From: Candidatus Hydrogenedentota bacterium
GTDB lineage: Bacteria > Hydrogenedentota > Hydrogenedentia > Hydrogenedentales > CAITNO01
NCBI GenBank assembly: GCA_012730105.1
Contig: JAAYBJ010000082.1
Span: forward strand, 1 to 40,024
Length of the DNA stretch: 40,024 nucleotides
Direction of reading: 5' to 3'
The position numbers and the translations under genes were made by a program. Under the pieces are notes generated by a model. The model saw only the letters and a program-made list of their open reading frames with translations, was not told the DNA's origin and ran no database searches. This document shows positions 24,182 to 33,349 of the stretch, one piece after another. Each line of letters opens with the position of its first letter. Position 1 is the first letter of the stretch.

Positions 24182-25297
24182 TCAGGTTTCGAGATGCGCC
24201 CAAAAGTCATATTCTACCGGGGGACGTTCCGCAGGAAGAGAGAACGGGAAGGCTCGGTAGGTCTTGGGGGACACGGTCTTCACGCGTTCGTAGCCGTCAA
24301 GTATCCAATCCGCCGCGGACTGCTCCAGCGAGTCGGTTAACAGCTGTTTCGGATCGGGGGAATGGCGTTCCGATACCTTTCCCAATCGGAGAATCAATCT
24401 CGTTCCCGGTCGGCTGATTGCCGCACAGTGCCTCCACACGGCAGCAAGATCGCGCGTATAGCACGCTGGATCGTCCTGGTCAAGCCTGCCGGGCGTCTCT
24501 TCTTCTATTCCCAGCAGCCACATGCGAAGCCATTGACTGGAATAGTAGGCATCCAATCCGTAATACGGCGGTGAACAGAAAATACAGTCAATATCCCTAA
24601 AGGGGTGGTAGCACTCCGAAGAACGGTTGTCGCCCAGGAGGATTTGTCCGGGAACGGGCGGGGGGCAGTCGGCGAAAAGGTAACAGGCACGCCGTGCTAT
24701 GGCATCCAGCACATTGATTTCGGGAGGATTCTTGCCGTGTTTTGCCCAATAGTCTGTCAGGAGTTGCGAAGCCGGAGAAAAGGAGGACGGCATTTCATTG
24801 GACAGGTAGGCTCCGCGAATGCTGTTGCCGGGGCCATGAATAAGTCCGGCGATTGTGGCGCAAAGGGCCGCATCCAATTCTGAAATCAGGCATGTTTTGA
24901 AATGGGAACGAAACGCAAGCAGGTCCCGCAGCACCGAAGGGGAGAAGCACAGGCGCCAGAATTCTCCCGCCGGCGGGATCTCATCATGGTTTGCCTGTGC
25001 CAGAATTGCCGCCGCGTGATTTATGAGTGACGCGGGCTGCAGGGACGAAAGTTTAGCCCGTGAAATGACGGCGGCAAGAAGATTGGAATCCATGCCGTAT
25101 GCCTGGGAGCCCAAAAGTCGCGCCGCCAACGGGGTGGTGCCGCCGCCACAGAAGGGGTCGAATACCTTTTGGGGGTTATTTTCCGCAAGTTGGGACAAGG
25201 GAAAGGTCAGGGGGAAACGCGTGAAATAGGGGCATATCGAATCCAGACGACATTGACGCTTGCGGGGTAAGGTCACCGATGGCCCCTTTCCTGTCAA
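24182..25297 (-). CDS. Site-specific DNA methyltransferase (N4/N6 amino type)
   Basis: 371 residues. DPFCGGGTT (47-55) is the SAM-binding motif in the form found in beta-class amino-methyltransferases, and CSPPYYGLDAYYSSQW is the catalytic (D/N/S)PPY motif. Motif IV thus follows motif I at some distance, with no recognisable large target-recognition insert. It should methylate adenine N6 or cytosine N4. No restriction endonuclease gene is near it, so it looks like an orphan enzyme. Oddly, its start overlaps the stop of trkH by 4 bp, putting it at the end of the potassium operon. Confidence 0.82.
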   Translation of the reverse strand: MTGKGPSVTLPRKRQCRLDSICPYFTRFPLTFPLSQLAENNPQKVFDPFCGGGTTPLAARLLGSQAYGMDSNLLAAVISRAKLSSLQPASLINHAAAILAQANHDEIPPAGEFWRLCFSPSVLRDLLAFRSHFKTCLISELDAALCATIAGLIHGPGNSIRGAYLSNEMPSSFSPASQLLTDYWAKHGKNPPEINVLDAIARRACYLFADCPPPVPGQILLGDNRSSECYHPFRDIDCIFCSPPYYGLDAYYSSQWLRMWLLGIEEETPGRLDQDDPACYTRDLAAVWRHCAAISRPGTRLILRLGKVSERHSPDPKQLLTDSLEQSAADWILDGYERVKTVSPKTYRAFPFSLPAERPPVEYDFWAHLET

Positions 25298-26784
25298 TAC
25301 CGTTTCCAGAAAGACGGAATGAACAAAGTACAGATGGCATACAACTCAAGCCGGCCCATGGCCATCAACAGGGAAAGTAACAATTTACCGCTGGCCGGCA
25401 GGAAACTATAGGATTCCACCGCGCCCACCAGTTCCAGGCCCGGTCCAATATTGTTCAAACAGGCCGCAACGGCGGAGAAACTGCTGGTGAGAGGTAATTT
25501 TAAATAGGCCAGGTAAAGGGTGCCCAAGATAGTCGCAAAAATGTAGATGGTGAAAAACGTCAGGAGCGATTTTTGATGTTCGTTTGGAATGATAAGTTCG
25601 TCCACGCGAAGCACCCGTATATTTTTGGGTTGAAAGGTGTTTTCCAAATGCTTGTATACGAGTTTCAGCAACAAAAAGACCCGGACCACTTTGAGTCCCC
25701 CGCCGGTGGATCCGGAACAACCGCCAACAAACATCAGGACGACCAACAAGGCCCTTGAAAAATGGGGCCACAAGTCAAAATCGACGGTGCAAAATCCAGT
25801 GGTGGTCATAATGGATACGGTATGAAAAACGGACGCCCGCACATGGTCCCAGATGTCCGGACTCGTTGACAGGTTTTCAACCCCGATTGGGCCCGGCAGG
25901 GAATGGTCGGCAGCATGAAGGTTAAGCGTAATCAGCAGGGAGGAGGCTGCCAGCAGCAGGATGTAAAAGCGAAATTCCGCGTTTTTAAGAAATTTTTTGT
26001 AGTCCCCTTGGCTTAAACAAAAAAGCAGGCTGAAACTGGTTCCCGCGATGATCATGAATATGACTAGAATCGCCTCGATCAAAGGGCTGTTGTAGGCGGC
26101 GATGCTGTTTTGACGGGTGGAAAAACCGCCCGTTGCCAGCGTGGCAAAGGTATGGCAAAGAGAATCGAAGAGACTCATGCCCGAAACCCAAAGCAGCAGG
26201 GTTAAGGAAACGGTAAGGAACAGGTAGATTTTTAGAAGGATAATTGCCGAATCCTTGATTCTTGGCCGGATACTGCTTTTGTCCAATCCAGGCATTTCAG
26301 AGCGATACAGCAGTTTGCCGCCTGCACCGAGGAACGGCAGGATTATGATGAGCAACAGAATGATGCCTAATCCACCCAGCCAATGGGTAAAACTTCGCCA
26401 AAACAGTAAGCTCTTAGGAAGGGATTCAATGTCGTCCAGGACGGTTGCGCCTGTGGTGGTGAATCCTGACATGGATTCAAAATAGGCGCTGTCAAAGGCA
26501 AGTTCTCCAGAGAGCACATACGGCAGTGCGCCGTAAAAAGCGGTCATCAACCAGCCAATGCCGACAAGCGCGAGGGTTTCTCGGTGATACAACTGGCCGT
26601 CATCTTTGCGGCCCAGCACAAACAGCAATCCGCCTGTGCAAAGGGCAGCAAGCATGGACAGGGTGAAAGCAGCCAGCATCTCTGTTTCCCAGTAGATAAG
26701 GCTGCACAGGACGGACGGCAGAAACATGAACGATATGGCCATGTTGGCAAGGCCAAGATGCTTGGCAAAGCTTCGGTGGTTCAT
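25294..26784 (-). CDS. trkH: Trk potassium transporter membrane subunit (second copy)
   Basis: 496 residues of a TrkH/KtrB-type channel-like subunit. Four pore loops are visible: MSGFTTTGATVLDD, ATGGFSTRQNS, MTTTGFCTVDF and NNIGPGLELVG, together with GCSGSTGGG and GTSFSLLF segments of the M1-P-M2 repeats. It moves K+ across the inner membrane with the TrkA regulator, encoded upstream in the same operon. ATG 26784 is preceded by AAGGGATC. It is 196 bp downstream of its paralogue, and that gap holds nothing recognisable. Confidence 0.92.
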   Translation of the reverse strand: MNHRSFAKHLGLANMAISFMFLPSVLCSLIYWETEMLAAFTLSMLAALCTGGLLFVLGRKDDGQLYHRETLALVGIGWLMTAFYGALPYVLSGELAFDSAYFESMSGFTTTGATVLDDIESLPKSLLFWRSFTHWLGGLGIILLLIIILPFLGAGGKLLYRSEMPGLDKSSIRPRIKDSAIILLKIYLFLTVSLTLLLWVSGMSLFDSLCHTFATLATGGFSTRQNSIAAYNSPLIEAILVIFMIIAGTSFSLLFCLSQGDYKKFLKNAEFRFYILLLAASSLLITLNLHAADHSLPGPIGVENLSTSPDIWDHVRASVFHTVSIMTTTGFCTVDFDLWPHFSRALLVVLMFVGGCSGSTGGGLKVVRVFLLLKLVYKHLENTFQPKNIRVLRVDELIIPNEHQKSLLTFFTIYIFATILGTLYLAYLKLPLTSSFSAVAACLNNIGPGLELVGAVESYSFLPASGKLLLSLLMAMGRLELYAICTLFIPSFWKRY

Positions 26785-26980
26785 AGATCCCTTTATATTT
26801 CAAGCATACTGCGTCATTTCTGTGTGTTTATGGTCGTAAGGGCACCTGGAAATCCAACCCCTCGCAACATTGTATTGATATCGGCATTGCCTTCACAAGA
26901 ACGTACGGGAAGTATAACAAACTCTACCGTGCGCTTGATCGCTGAGAATTGTGTAATCCTGTCTTGTAAGCATCAAAATA

Positions 26981-28471
26981 TCAATATTTCCTCCAAAAAG
27001 AGGGCAGAAAAAGGGCGCAGATCGCATAGAGCTTAAGTCTTCCCATAGCCATGATGAATGACAATAAGACTTTTGCTGAAGCCGGCATGAATCCATAATT
27101 TGAAACTGCTCCGACCTGATCGAGGCCGGGGCCGACACCATTAAAACATGAGGCAACCGCGCTTAAGCTGGTGACCATAGGAATTCCAATAGCGGTCAGG
27201 AGCAATGTCGCTGCGATAAACACACAGGCGTATAGTGTAAAGTAGGATAATATAGACCGCTGTAATTCTTTGTCAACAATCATGTTGTCCGCGCGAAACA
27301 CGCGGATATCTTTAGGGCGGAATGTTTGTGTAAGGTGCCACACAGCCATTTTAAAAAGCAGCATGACGCGAACGACTTTCAGTCCGCCGGAGGTTGATCC
27401 GGAGCATCCTCCGATTACCATGAGAACCAACAACAGCATACGGGAAAAGTCGGGCCACTGATTGAAATCCGTGGTACAAAATCCTGTGCAGGTCATTATG
27501 GAAACGGTCTGAAAAACAACCAGGCGGATACGTTCCAGAAAACCGGGGTCTCCGTGAGTTTCCGGAGCCCCGATAAGGCCAGGGATGGATGGGTGGGAAA
27601 AAAGAATATTAAGGCTTATCAATACTGCCGATACCAGCAACAGGGACAGGTAAAGGCGCCATTCCCCGTTCTTATAAACCGTCTTGTATTCCCCCACTGC
27701 GAAACAATAAATCAGGCTGAAACTTGTGCCCGCGATTATCATAAAGACGCATATAATGCATTCAATCAGCGGACTGTCATAGGCGGCAATGCTTGCGTTG
27801 CGGGTGGAAACCCCCCCCGTTGCCAGGGTCCCGAAAGTATGACAAAGGGAATCATATAAATCCATGCCCGCGAATAGCAATAACAGGGTCATCAGAATGG
27901 TAAGGCCTGCGTAAATACGAAAAAGGAAAATGGCGGAATCCTTGATCCGCGGTTTAAAACTGCTCTTGTCCAGACCCGGCATCTCGGAACGGTACAGGAG
28001 TTTACCGCCGGCACCGAGGAAGGGAAGCACAATAATGATCAGCAAAATGATGCCCAATCCCCCCAGCCAGTGGGTAAAACTGCGCCAGAAAAGAATACCT
28101 TTAGGAAGTACTTCTATATCCGATAATATGGATGCGCCTGTTGTGCTGAAACCGGACATGGATTCAAAATAAGCGTCCACAAAAGAAAGATGGCCCGAAA
28201 GGATATAGGGTATCGCGCCATATAAAGCGATGAGCAGCCAGCCGGCGCCCACCAATCCAAGCGTTTCTCTATGCTGAAGACTGTTATCAGCCCTTCGACC
28301 CAGCATATAGAGCAGGCCGCCGCAAGCGGCTGTGAAGAGAATGCAGCACAAAAAAGTAGCGGCCACCGCAGTTTCTTTGTACCACAACGCGCACAACAAA
28401 GATGGCAGGAACATGGGGGATGAGGCAAGACTGAAAACGCCCAGGTTTTTCAGGAAGGCGGATTTGTTCAT
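26981..28471 (-). CDS. trkH: Trk potassium transporter membrane subunit (first copy)
   Basis: 496 residues, the same length as the downstream paralogue and similar throughout. Its pore loops read MSGFSTTGASILSD, ATGGVSTRNAS, MTCTGFCTTDF and FNGVGPGLDQVG, so loops 1, 2 and 3 differ from the paralogue by only a few residues next to the conserved glycines. It begins 6 bp after the stop of trkA with no obvious ribosome site of its own, which suggests coupling. The pair probably arose by tandem duplication followed by divergence. Confidence 0.92.
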   Translation of the reverse strand: MNKSAFLKNLGVFSLASSPMFLPSLLCALWYKETAVAATFLCCILFTAACGGLLYMLGRRADNSLQHRETLGLVGAGWLLIALYGAIPYILSGHLSFVDAYFESMSGFSTTGASILSDIEVLPKGILFWRSFTHWLGGLGIILLIIIVLPFLGAGGKLLYRSEMPGLDKSSFKPRIKDSAIFLFRIYAGLTILMTLLLLFAGMDLYDSLCHTFGTLATGGVSTRNASIAAYDSPLIECIICVFMIIAGTSFSLIYCFAVGEYKTVYKNGEWRLYLSLLLVSAVLISLNILFSHPSIPGLIGAPETHGDPGFLERIRLVVFQTVSIMTCTGFCTTDFNQWPDFSRMLLLVLMVIGGCSGSTSGGLKVVRVMLLFKMAVWHLTQTFRPKDIRVFRADNMIVDKELQRSILSYFTLYACVFIAATLLLTAIGIPMVTSLSAVASCFNGVGPGLDQVGAVSNYGFMPASAKVLLSFIMAMGRLKLYAICALFLPSFWRKY

Positions 28472-28477
28472 ATAAAT

Positions 28478-29830
28478 TTAGTGCCCTTGGAATATTCGCT
28501 GGGCGTCCGGAATGGTGTTTGCCTTGGCAATTACGACAACAGAGTCACCATTTTTCAGAATATCCTCACCGCCGGGAACAAAGGCGGAGTCACCGCGAAT
28601 AATAGAGGCAACGATGAGATTATGGGTGATAAGTGCGTTCAATTCGCGTAATTTTTTGCCTGCTGCAGGAGAGGAATTACCGAGAGCGATTTCCAGGACT
28701 TCCACATCGCCTTCCCGGAGTACTGAAGACGTGGAAATGGACTGTTGACGCAGTATTTTGAGTACGCTGTTGGCGACCGCGTCTCTCGGCGTCACCGCCA
28801 TATCAATGCCGAGTTTTACCACCAGGGGCGCAAAGTCCGGATGATGCACCACCACCGCACCCATTCTGACGCCTACCTCGCGGGCGAGTACCCCGGCGAT
28901 GATATTACGCTCATCATCTTCGGTGGTGGCCACGAATAAATCGTAGTCGGACACATGTTCCTGCTCGAGATTGGTGCGCGACGTGGCATCCCGGTGAATT
29001 ACATGTATATTGGCTTTGCGAAAACCGGTCGCGATGCGTTCAGCCTTTTCCTTGTTCACCTCAAATAGTTTAACGGAAGTGATTTTCCCCTCCAGCGAAT
29101 GGGCGATCCATCTTCCTATGGCGCCCCCGCCCATAATTACAACATGCTGCATTCGAGGTTCTGTACCTTGAAACTTCTGAAGCGCCTCGTGCATCAGGCC
29201 ACGCTTGCCGATCAGGGTGACTTTGTCTCCAGGGGAAATGCGATCATTACCGTGGGGGATGGTCATCTTGCCGTTGTGTTCCAGGACCCCCACCAGAATA
29301 CCGCTGCCGGGCGGCAGGGTGTCGCGCAACAGGTTATTAGCCGCCGGTGCGTTGTCGCTAACACGCACCTGTCGAAGCTGAATTTGGCCCCGGGCGAAAT
29401 CTTCCGAGGCCAGCACCCCGGGATAAATAATATAGTTGACAATTTCCTGTGCCACAAGGGCGTCTGGACTGAGCATGTAGTCAACACTCAAAAAACCTTC
29501 ATATAAAAAACTTTCTTCGATGAAGACGGCTTTTTCCACACGCGCCAGCACCTGCCGCGCGCCGAGACCCTTGGCGGCGGCGGCGGCGATAAGATTGGTT
29601 TCATCCGAGCCGGTGCAGGCGATGAACAAATCGGCTTCGCCCGCCTGCAGGGATTGAAGCAATAAGGCCGACGTGCCGTCGCCCGAAACAACGTGGGCGT
29701 TTAAGGCCATGTCAATCTGTTCATGGCGTTCGGCGTCCGCCTCGATTACGGTCACATCGTACTGTTCTTCACTGAGCATGTGGGCGAGATGAAAGCCGAC
29801 ACGTCCTCCGCCCAATATAAATATGTTCAT
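28478..29830 (-). CDS. trkA: Trk system potassium uptake regulator
   Basis: 450 residues from ATG 29830, with GGAGGG 4 bp upstream; the longer frame to 29884 is not favoured. Two Rossmann RCK domains are visible, the first opening NIFILGGGRVGFHLA and the second HVVIMGGGAIGRWIAHSL. Each is followed by a RCK_C/TrkA_C module (for example LREGDVEVLEIALGNSSPAAGKKLREL). The protein binds nucleotides at the cytoplasmic face and gates TrkH. The two-copy RCK layout is the usual full-length TrkA form. It leads the operon trkA-trkH-trkH-methyltransferase. Confidence 0.93.
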   Translation of the reverse strand: MNIFILGGGRVGFHLAHMLSEEQYDVTVIEADAERHEQIDMALNAHVVSGDGTSALLLQSLQAGEADLFIACTGSDETNLIAAAAAKGLGARQVLARVEKAVFIEESFLYEGFLSVDYMLSPDALVAQEIVNYIIYPGVLASEDFARGQIQLRQVRVSDNAPAANNLLRDTLPPGSGILVGVLEHNGKMTIPHGNDRISPGDKVTLIGKRGLMHEALQKFQGTEPRMQHVVIMGGGAIGRWIAHSLEGKITSVKLFEVNKEKAERIATGFRKANIHVIHRDATSRTNLEQEHVSDYDLFVATTEDDERNIIAGVLAREVGVRMGAVVVHHPDFAPLVVKLGIDMAVTPRDAVANSVLKILRQQSISTSSVLREGDVEVLEIALGNSSPAAGKKLRELNALITHNLIVASIIRGDSAFVPGGEDILKNGDSVVVIAKANTIPDAQRIFQGH

Positions 29831-29855
29831 GAAACCCTCCATTGTGGGTGGGAAG

Positions 29856-29884
29856 ATACTAAAGAGGATTTTTAATTCTATCAA
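29856..29884 (-). promoter_or_regulatory. Probable trkA operon promoter
   Basis: The minus strand has TTGATA, a 17-bp spacer and TAGTAT, which ends about 25 bp upstream of the trkA start codon. The match to the sigma70 consensus is five of six and four of six. Confidence 0.5.
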
Positions 29885-30265
29885 AGAAATCGAGTAAAAT
29901 AAAGAATCTATCCCGCTGTTCCGCTTTTGCGACTTGGAACATTTTACTGCCTGACGGTATCTAAACGGGAGGGTGTAGACCTGACATGAAGGGAAAAGGG
30001 GGGATTAAGGTCAGAAGGGTTGGGATAGATTTACTCTTTCGGGGTGTACCTGATGTGAATTAAATAGACTTGGCAAGGGAAGCATAACATTCAAGGAGAT
30101 CAGAAGTGACGGCTTCCTTGATTATCTTCCAGGGGGGATGGCAAGAGTCCTTTATATGATAAACTTTACAAATATACACTGAACACAACAGAGATACAAC
30201 GATCCGGACATTTTTACGGTCATCAGCAAGAATGCCGCACGGCAAAGTATATTTTAGTAGCTACC
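29885..30265. other. Intergenic region between trkA and accA
   Basis: A divergent intergenic stretch of 381 bp. It should contain the accA promoter, but no convincing box pair was found. A 25-codon plus-strand ORF (29986-30063) starting MKGKGGIKVRRVG has a GGGAGGG site that is too distant (12 bp). No RNA structure or repeat was recognised. Confidence 0.5.
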
Positions 30266-31093
30266 ATGAAAAAACATTCTAAAGAACTAAGCAACGATGC
30301 CTGGCAGCGGGTTGAACTCGCAAGACACGCCTTGCGCCCGCGTATGATGTATTTCGTGGAAAGGCTATTTGAAGATTTTATTGAACTGCACGGAGATCGT
30401 TGCTCCGGAGATGACCCCGCAATTATGGGAGGAATAGGGCGATTTTCCGGGGAGACCGTGGTCATTATCGGTCAACAGAAGGGGGTGGGCACGGAAGAGA
30501 AAGTGCAGCGGAATTTCGGTATGGCCCATCCGGAGGGGTATCGCAAAGCCTTGCGTCTTATGAAAATGGCCGCCCATTTCGGTTATCCCGTTTTGATCTT
30601 TGTAGATACCCCCGCCGCCTACCCGGGCATTGAAGCGGAGGAACGGGGGCAGGGCAGCGCCATCGCCTCCAATCTTTTGGAAATGTTTAACTTGGAAACC
30701 GCGCTGTTTGCCGTTGTTCTAAGCGAAGGCGGCAGTGGGGGGGCTTTGGGCATAGCCGTTGCAGACTATATCGTCATGTTTGAGCATGCGGCCTATATGA
30801 TCTGTCCACCGGAGCGTTGCGCGGAAATTCTTTGGAGAGATCAGGACAAGAAATATCTTGCCGCAGGGGCGCTTAAAGCGACGGCCGCGGACCTGTTGGC
30901 TATGGGGCTCATTGATAAAGTGCTGCCGGAACCCAAAGGGGGCGGACATCAGGCGCCCGAGGCCATGCTACCGCCCCTGGCAGAAGAAATTCGTTATTTT
31001 CTTAGGGAACAAAAGACAGGTCGATGGAGCCCCGGGCAGCGTCAAAACAAGTTCCGAAAAATGGGCGCATGGAATTGTGCTACCCATGAATAA
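30266..31093 (+). CDS. accA: Acetyl-CoA carboxylase carboxyltransferase subunit alpha
   Basis: 275 residues. WQRVELARHALRPRMMYFV, EKVQRNFGMAHPEGYRKALRLM, DTPAAYPGIEAEERGQ, SEGGSGGALGI and CPPERCAEILWRD are all AccA signatures of the crotonase-like carboxyltransferase that transfers CO2 from biotin to acetyl-CoA. It pairs with AccD, not in this window. The usual AccA is about 315-320 residues; the first roughly 45-50 residues, a helical N-terminal arm, are missing here. ATG 30266 lacks a clear ribosome site. The upstream frame stays open for some codons but does not resemble AccA. It is the first gene of a plus-strand run and overlaps yggU by 8 bp. Confidence 0.93.
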   Translation: MKKHSKELSNDAWQRVELARHALRPRMMYFVERLFEDFIELHGDRCSGDDPAIMGGIGRFSGETVVIIGQQKGVGTEEKVQRNFGMAHPEGYRKALRLMKMAAHFGYPVLIFVDTPAAYPGIEAEERGQGSAIASNLLEMFNLETALFAVVLSEGGSGGALGIAVADYIVMFEHAAYMICPPERCAEILWRDQDKKYLAAGALKATAADLLAMGLIDKVLPEPKGGGHQAPEAMLPPLAEEIRYFLREQKTGRWSPGQRQNKFRKMGAWNCATHE

Positions 31094-31391
31094 CGACAAG
31101 GTAAACGAGCAGGATGCCGTGGTAAAAGTTCGGCTTCAGCCGCGCGCCTCGCGAACAAGTGTAAAGGTTACCGATGACGGTGTCGTACGCGTTTCCGTTA
31201 CAGCGCCCCCCGTGGATAACGCCGCCAATGTTGCGTTGGTGGAAGTATTAGCAAAATTATTGAATATACCTAAAAGCGCTGTAAGTTTAACCTCTGGTTT
31301 GCATTCCAGGGACAAACTAGTTCAAATAAAAAACATATCGAAAAAGGAAACTATGAGAATACTTGAAGTGCGTGGTAAAAATAAACCATAA
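31086..31391 (+). CDS. DUF167/YggU family protein
   Basis: 101 residues. VVKVRLQPRASRTSVK, VRVSVTAPPVDNAANVALVEVLAKLL and KSAVSLTSGLHSRDKLVQI fit the small YggU/DUF167 alpha-beta fold, whose role is not established. The ATG at 31086 lies inside the end of accA (8-bp overlap), which implies coupling. A longer frame upstream overlaps accA entirely and is not favoured. Confidence 0.85.
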   Translation: MNNDKVNEQDAVVKVRLQPRASRTSVKVTDDGVVRVSVTAPPVDNAANVALVEVLAKLLNIPKSAVSLTSGLHSRDKLVQIKNISKKETMRILEVRGKNKP

Positions 31392-31433
31392 TTTGCATAC
31401 TATGAAAAGTCATGGTAGTAGAGGAGTTTGTCT

Positions 31434-32252
31434 GTGGACTTGAAACAGAGCATAGAAGCCGCGAAACTGGCTATAGAAGCCGTTAGTAAATCCAAGCCTG
31501 AAATAGGTATCATACTGGGTACGGGATTGGGTATGTTGGGGGAAAAAATTGAATCAGGAGTGCATATTGCGTATGAATCCATACCCCATTTCCCCATCTC
31601 TACAGTGGATAGTCATGCGGGAGAGCTTATCGTAGGGCATTTGGCGGGGCGTAATGTCGTTGCGTTTAACGGGCGTTTTCACCGTTACGAAGGGTACTCC
31701 ATGAAGGAGCTTACCTTTCCGGTGCGTGTCGCAAAGGCCCTGGGAATACATACATTGATTGTGGCGAATGCCGCCGGTGGATTGAATCCGCAGTTTGCCG
31801 CCGGGGATATCATGCTGATTACGGACCATATCAATTTGATGATGGAAAATCCGCTTGTCGGGGAAAATGATGATGAGTTAGGCCCCCGTTTTCCCGACAT
31901 GTCGGCGCCGTATACCCCCGAATTACTGCGTTTGGCGGAAGACGTGGCGCTTGAGGAGAAGATTAAACTACAGCGCGGCGTGTATCTGGCTTGTGTAGGA
32001 CCCTGCCTGGAAACGCGTGCTGAATATCGTTTCATGAGAATAGCCGGCGCTGATGCGGTCGGCATGAGTACGGTTCCGGAAGTCATCGTGGCGGTTCATG
32101 CGGGATTGAAAGTGCTCGGGTTTTCGGTAATTACCGATGAATGCCTGCCTGACGCGCTTCAACCCGCCGATATCAACAAAATCATTGAAACCGCCAATGC
32201 AACGGAACCGCTTTTGACAAAGATCGTAATGAAATGTATCGCTCAACTGTAA
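31434..32252 (+). CDS. Purine nucleoside phosphorylase
   Basis: 272 residues of the trimeric PNP class. GIILGTGLGML near the start binds phosphate, followed by NGRFHRYEGY, VANAAGGLNP, CVGPCLETRAEYRFMR and ADAVGMSTVPEVIVA, the purine- and ribose-binding segments. It splits purine nucleosides to the base and ribose-1-phosphate in salvage. GTG 31434 is chosen because GAGGAG sits 7 bp upstream; the in-frame TTG at 31428 is too close to it. The last residues keep the DE-type base-binding loop (TDECLPD). It follows yggU by 42 bp. Confidence 0.92.
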   Translation: MDLKQSIEAAKLAIEAVSKSKPEIGIILGTGLGMLGEKIESGVHIAYESIPHFPISTVDSHAGELIVGHLAGRNVVAFNGRFHRYEGYSMKELTFPVRVAKALGIHTLIVANAAGGLNPQFAAGDIMLITDHINLMMENPLVGENDDELGPRFPDMSAPYTPELLRLAEDVALEEKIKLQRGVYLACVGPCLETRAEYRFMRIAGADAVGMSTVPEVIVAVHAGLKVLGFSVITDECLPDALQPADINKIIETANATEPLLTKIVMKCIAQL

Positions 32253-32299
32253 AATAACGGTTTTAAATATACTTTTTCATAAAAACAAGGACTTATAAC

Positions 32300-33349
32300 A
32301 TGACTGTGAAAATTATTCGTATCATTTTTGTAATTGCGTGTATCATCATGGGGGTGACTTGGGCACGCTTGATTATTGGCAACATGGAGGAAGCGGGAAG
32401 GATAATCGAATACCGGATGGTATGGATGCTCTTGGGCGGGGCTGCGGGCGCCGTTATTTCGGTTGCGGTGCTTACCATGCTTTTCTTCGTCACCCAGGAG
32501 ATGTACGAGCGTGTGGCGCCGTCGGTCGTGGCCATTGTGATAGCCATTATCGCAGGTTATTCCATTTCCAGGTATTTTCTCTTCTGGTTTCCCGATTTGG
32601 AGGTCACCTACCAGGTTTTCATTTCCGTCACGGTTGTGCTTCTTTTCGGATATATCGGAATCTATCTCGGTCTCACCCGGGCATCAAACTGGGAAGCCCT
32701 GGTCAGCGCGGTACGTCATCGCGCCGTTCAACCGACTACCCCGGTTTCCTTGAAACTTGTCGATACCAGCGTGCTGATAGACGGACGCATAGCGGACATC
32801 TGCCTTAGCGGTTTTGTGGAAGGGACCCTGTTGATCCCGCGTTTCGTTCTCAAGGAACTGCAGAATATTGCCGATTCGGCCGATATCGTGCGGCGAGCCA
32901 AGGGGAGGCGCGGACTGGATATCCTGAAGGCGCTTCAGGAAAGCGCGTACCCGGTGGGGGTCAGCATAATCGAGGATAATCCGGTGAATAGCCGCGAAGT
33001 GGATGAAAAGCTGGTAATTCTCGCGAAGCTGCACAATGCGCGCATACTGACCACCGACTTCAATTTGAACAAGGTCGCTCAAATCGAAGGGGTGACGGTG
33101 TTGAATATCAATGATTTGGCCAACGCATTGAAACCTGCCGTCCTGCCTGACGAAATCATGGAAGTAAAATTGATCAAGGAAGGTAAAGAGGCTACACAGG
33201 CGGTGGGGTATCTCGATGACGGCACCATGGTGGTGGTCGATAACGGACGCAGTTACCTGGGGCGCAATGTTCAGGTGCTGGTAACCAGCGTGCTACAAAC
33301 TTCCGCGGGGCGCATGATCTTTGCCCGGTTCAATAATCTGGCGAAATGA
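32300..33349 (+). CDS. PIN-TRAM domain membrane protein (YacL-like)
   Basis: 349 residues. Four membrane helices fill residues 1-125, then a PIN nuclease-fold domain begins at VDTSVLIDGRIADI and continues through LVILAKLHNARILTTDFNLNKVA, giving its conserved acidic residues. A C-terminal TRAM RNA-binding domain follows (LIKEGKEATQAVGYLDDGTMVVVDNGR). The order is that of B. subtilis YacL, whose function is unclear but probably RNA-related at the membrane. AAGGA lies 8 bp before the ATG. Its stop overlaps ispD by 4 bp, and YacL-type genes often precede ispD. Confidence 0.9.
   Translation: MTVKIIRIIFVIACIIMGVTWARLIIGNMEEAGRIIEYRMVWMLLGGAAGAVISVAVLTMLFFVTQEMYERVAPSVVAIVIAIIAGYSISRYFLFWFPDLEVTYQVFISVTVVLLFGYIGIYLGLTRASNWEALVSAVRHRAVQPTTPVSLKLVDTSVLIDGRIADICLSGFVEGTLLIPRFVLKELQNIADSADIVRRAKGRRGLDILKALQESAYPVGVSIIEDNPVNSREVDEKLVILAKLHNARILTTDFNLNKVAQIEGVTVLNINDLANALKPAVLPDEIMEVKLIKEGKEATQAVGYLDDGTMVVVDNGRSYLGRNVQVLVTSVLQTSAGRMIFARFNNLAK

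Noticed and set aside
29986-30063. A 25-codon ORF between trkA and accA
   Set aside because: The only G-rich site is 12 bp from the ATG and the peptide has no supporting feature.
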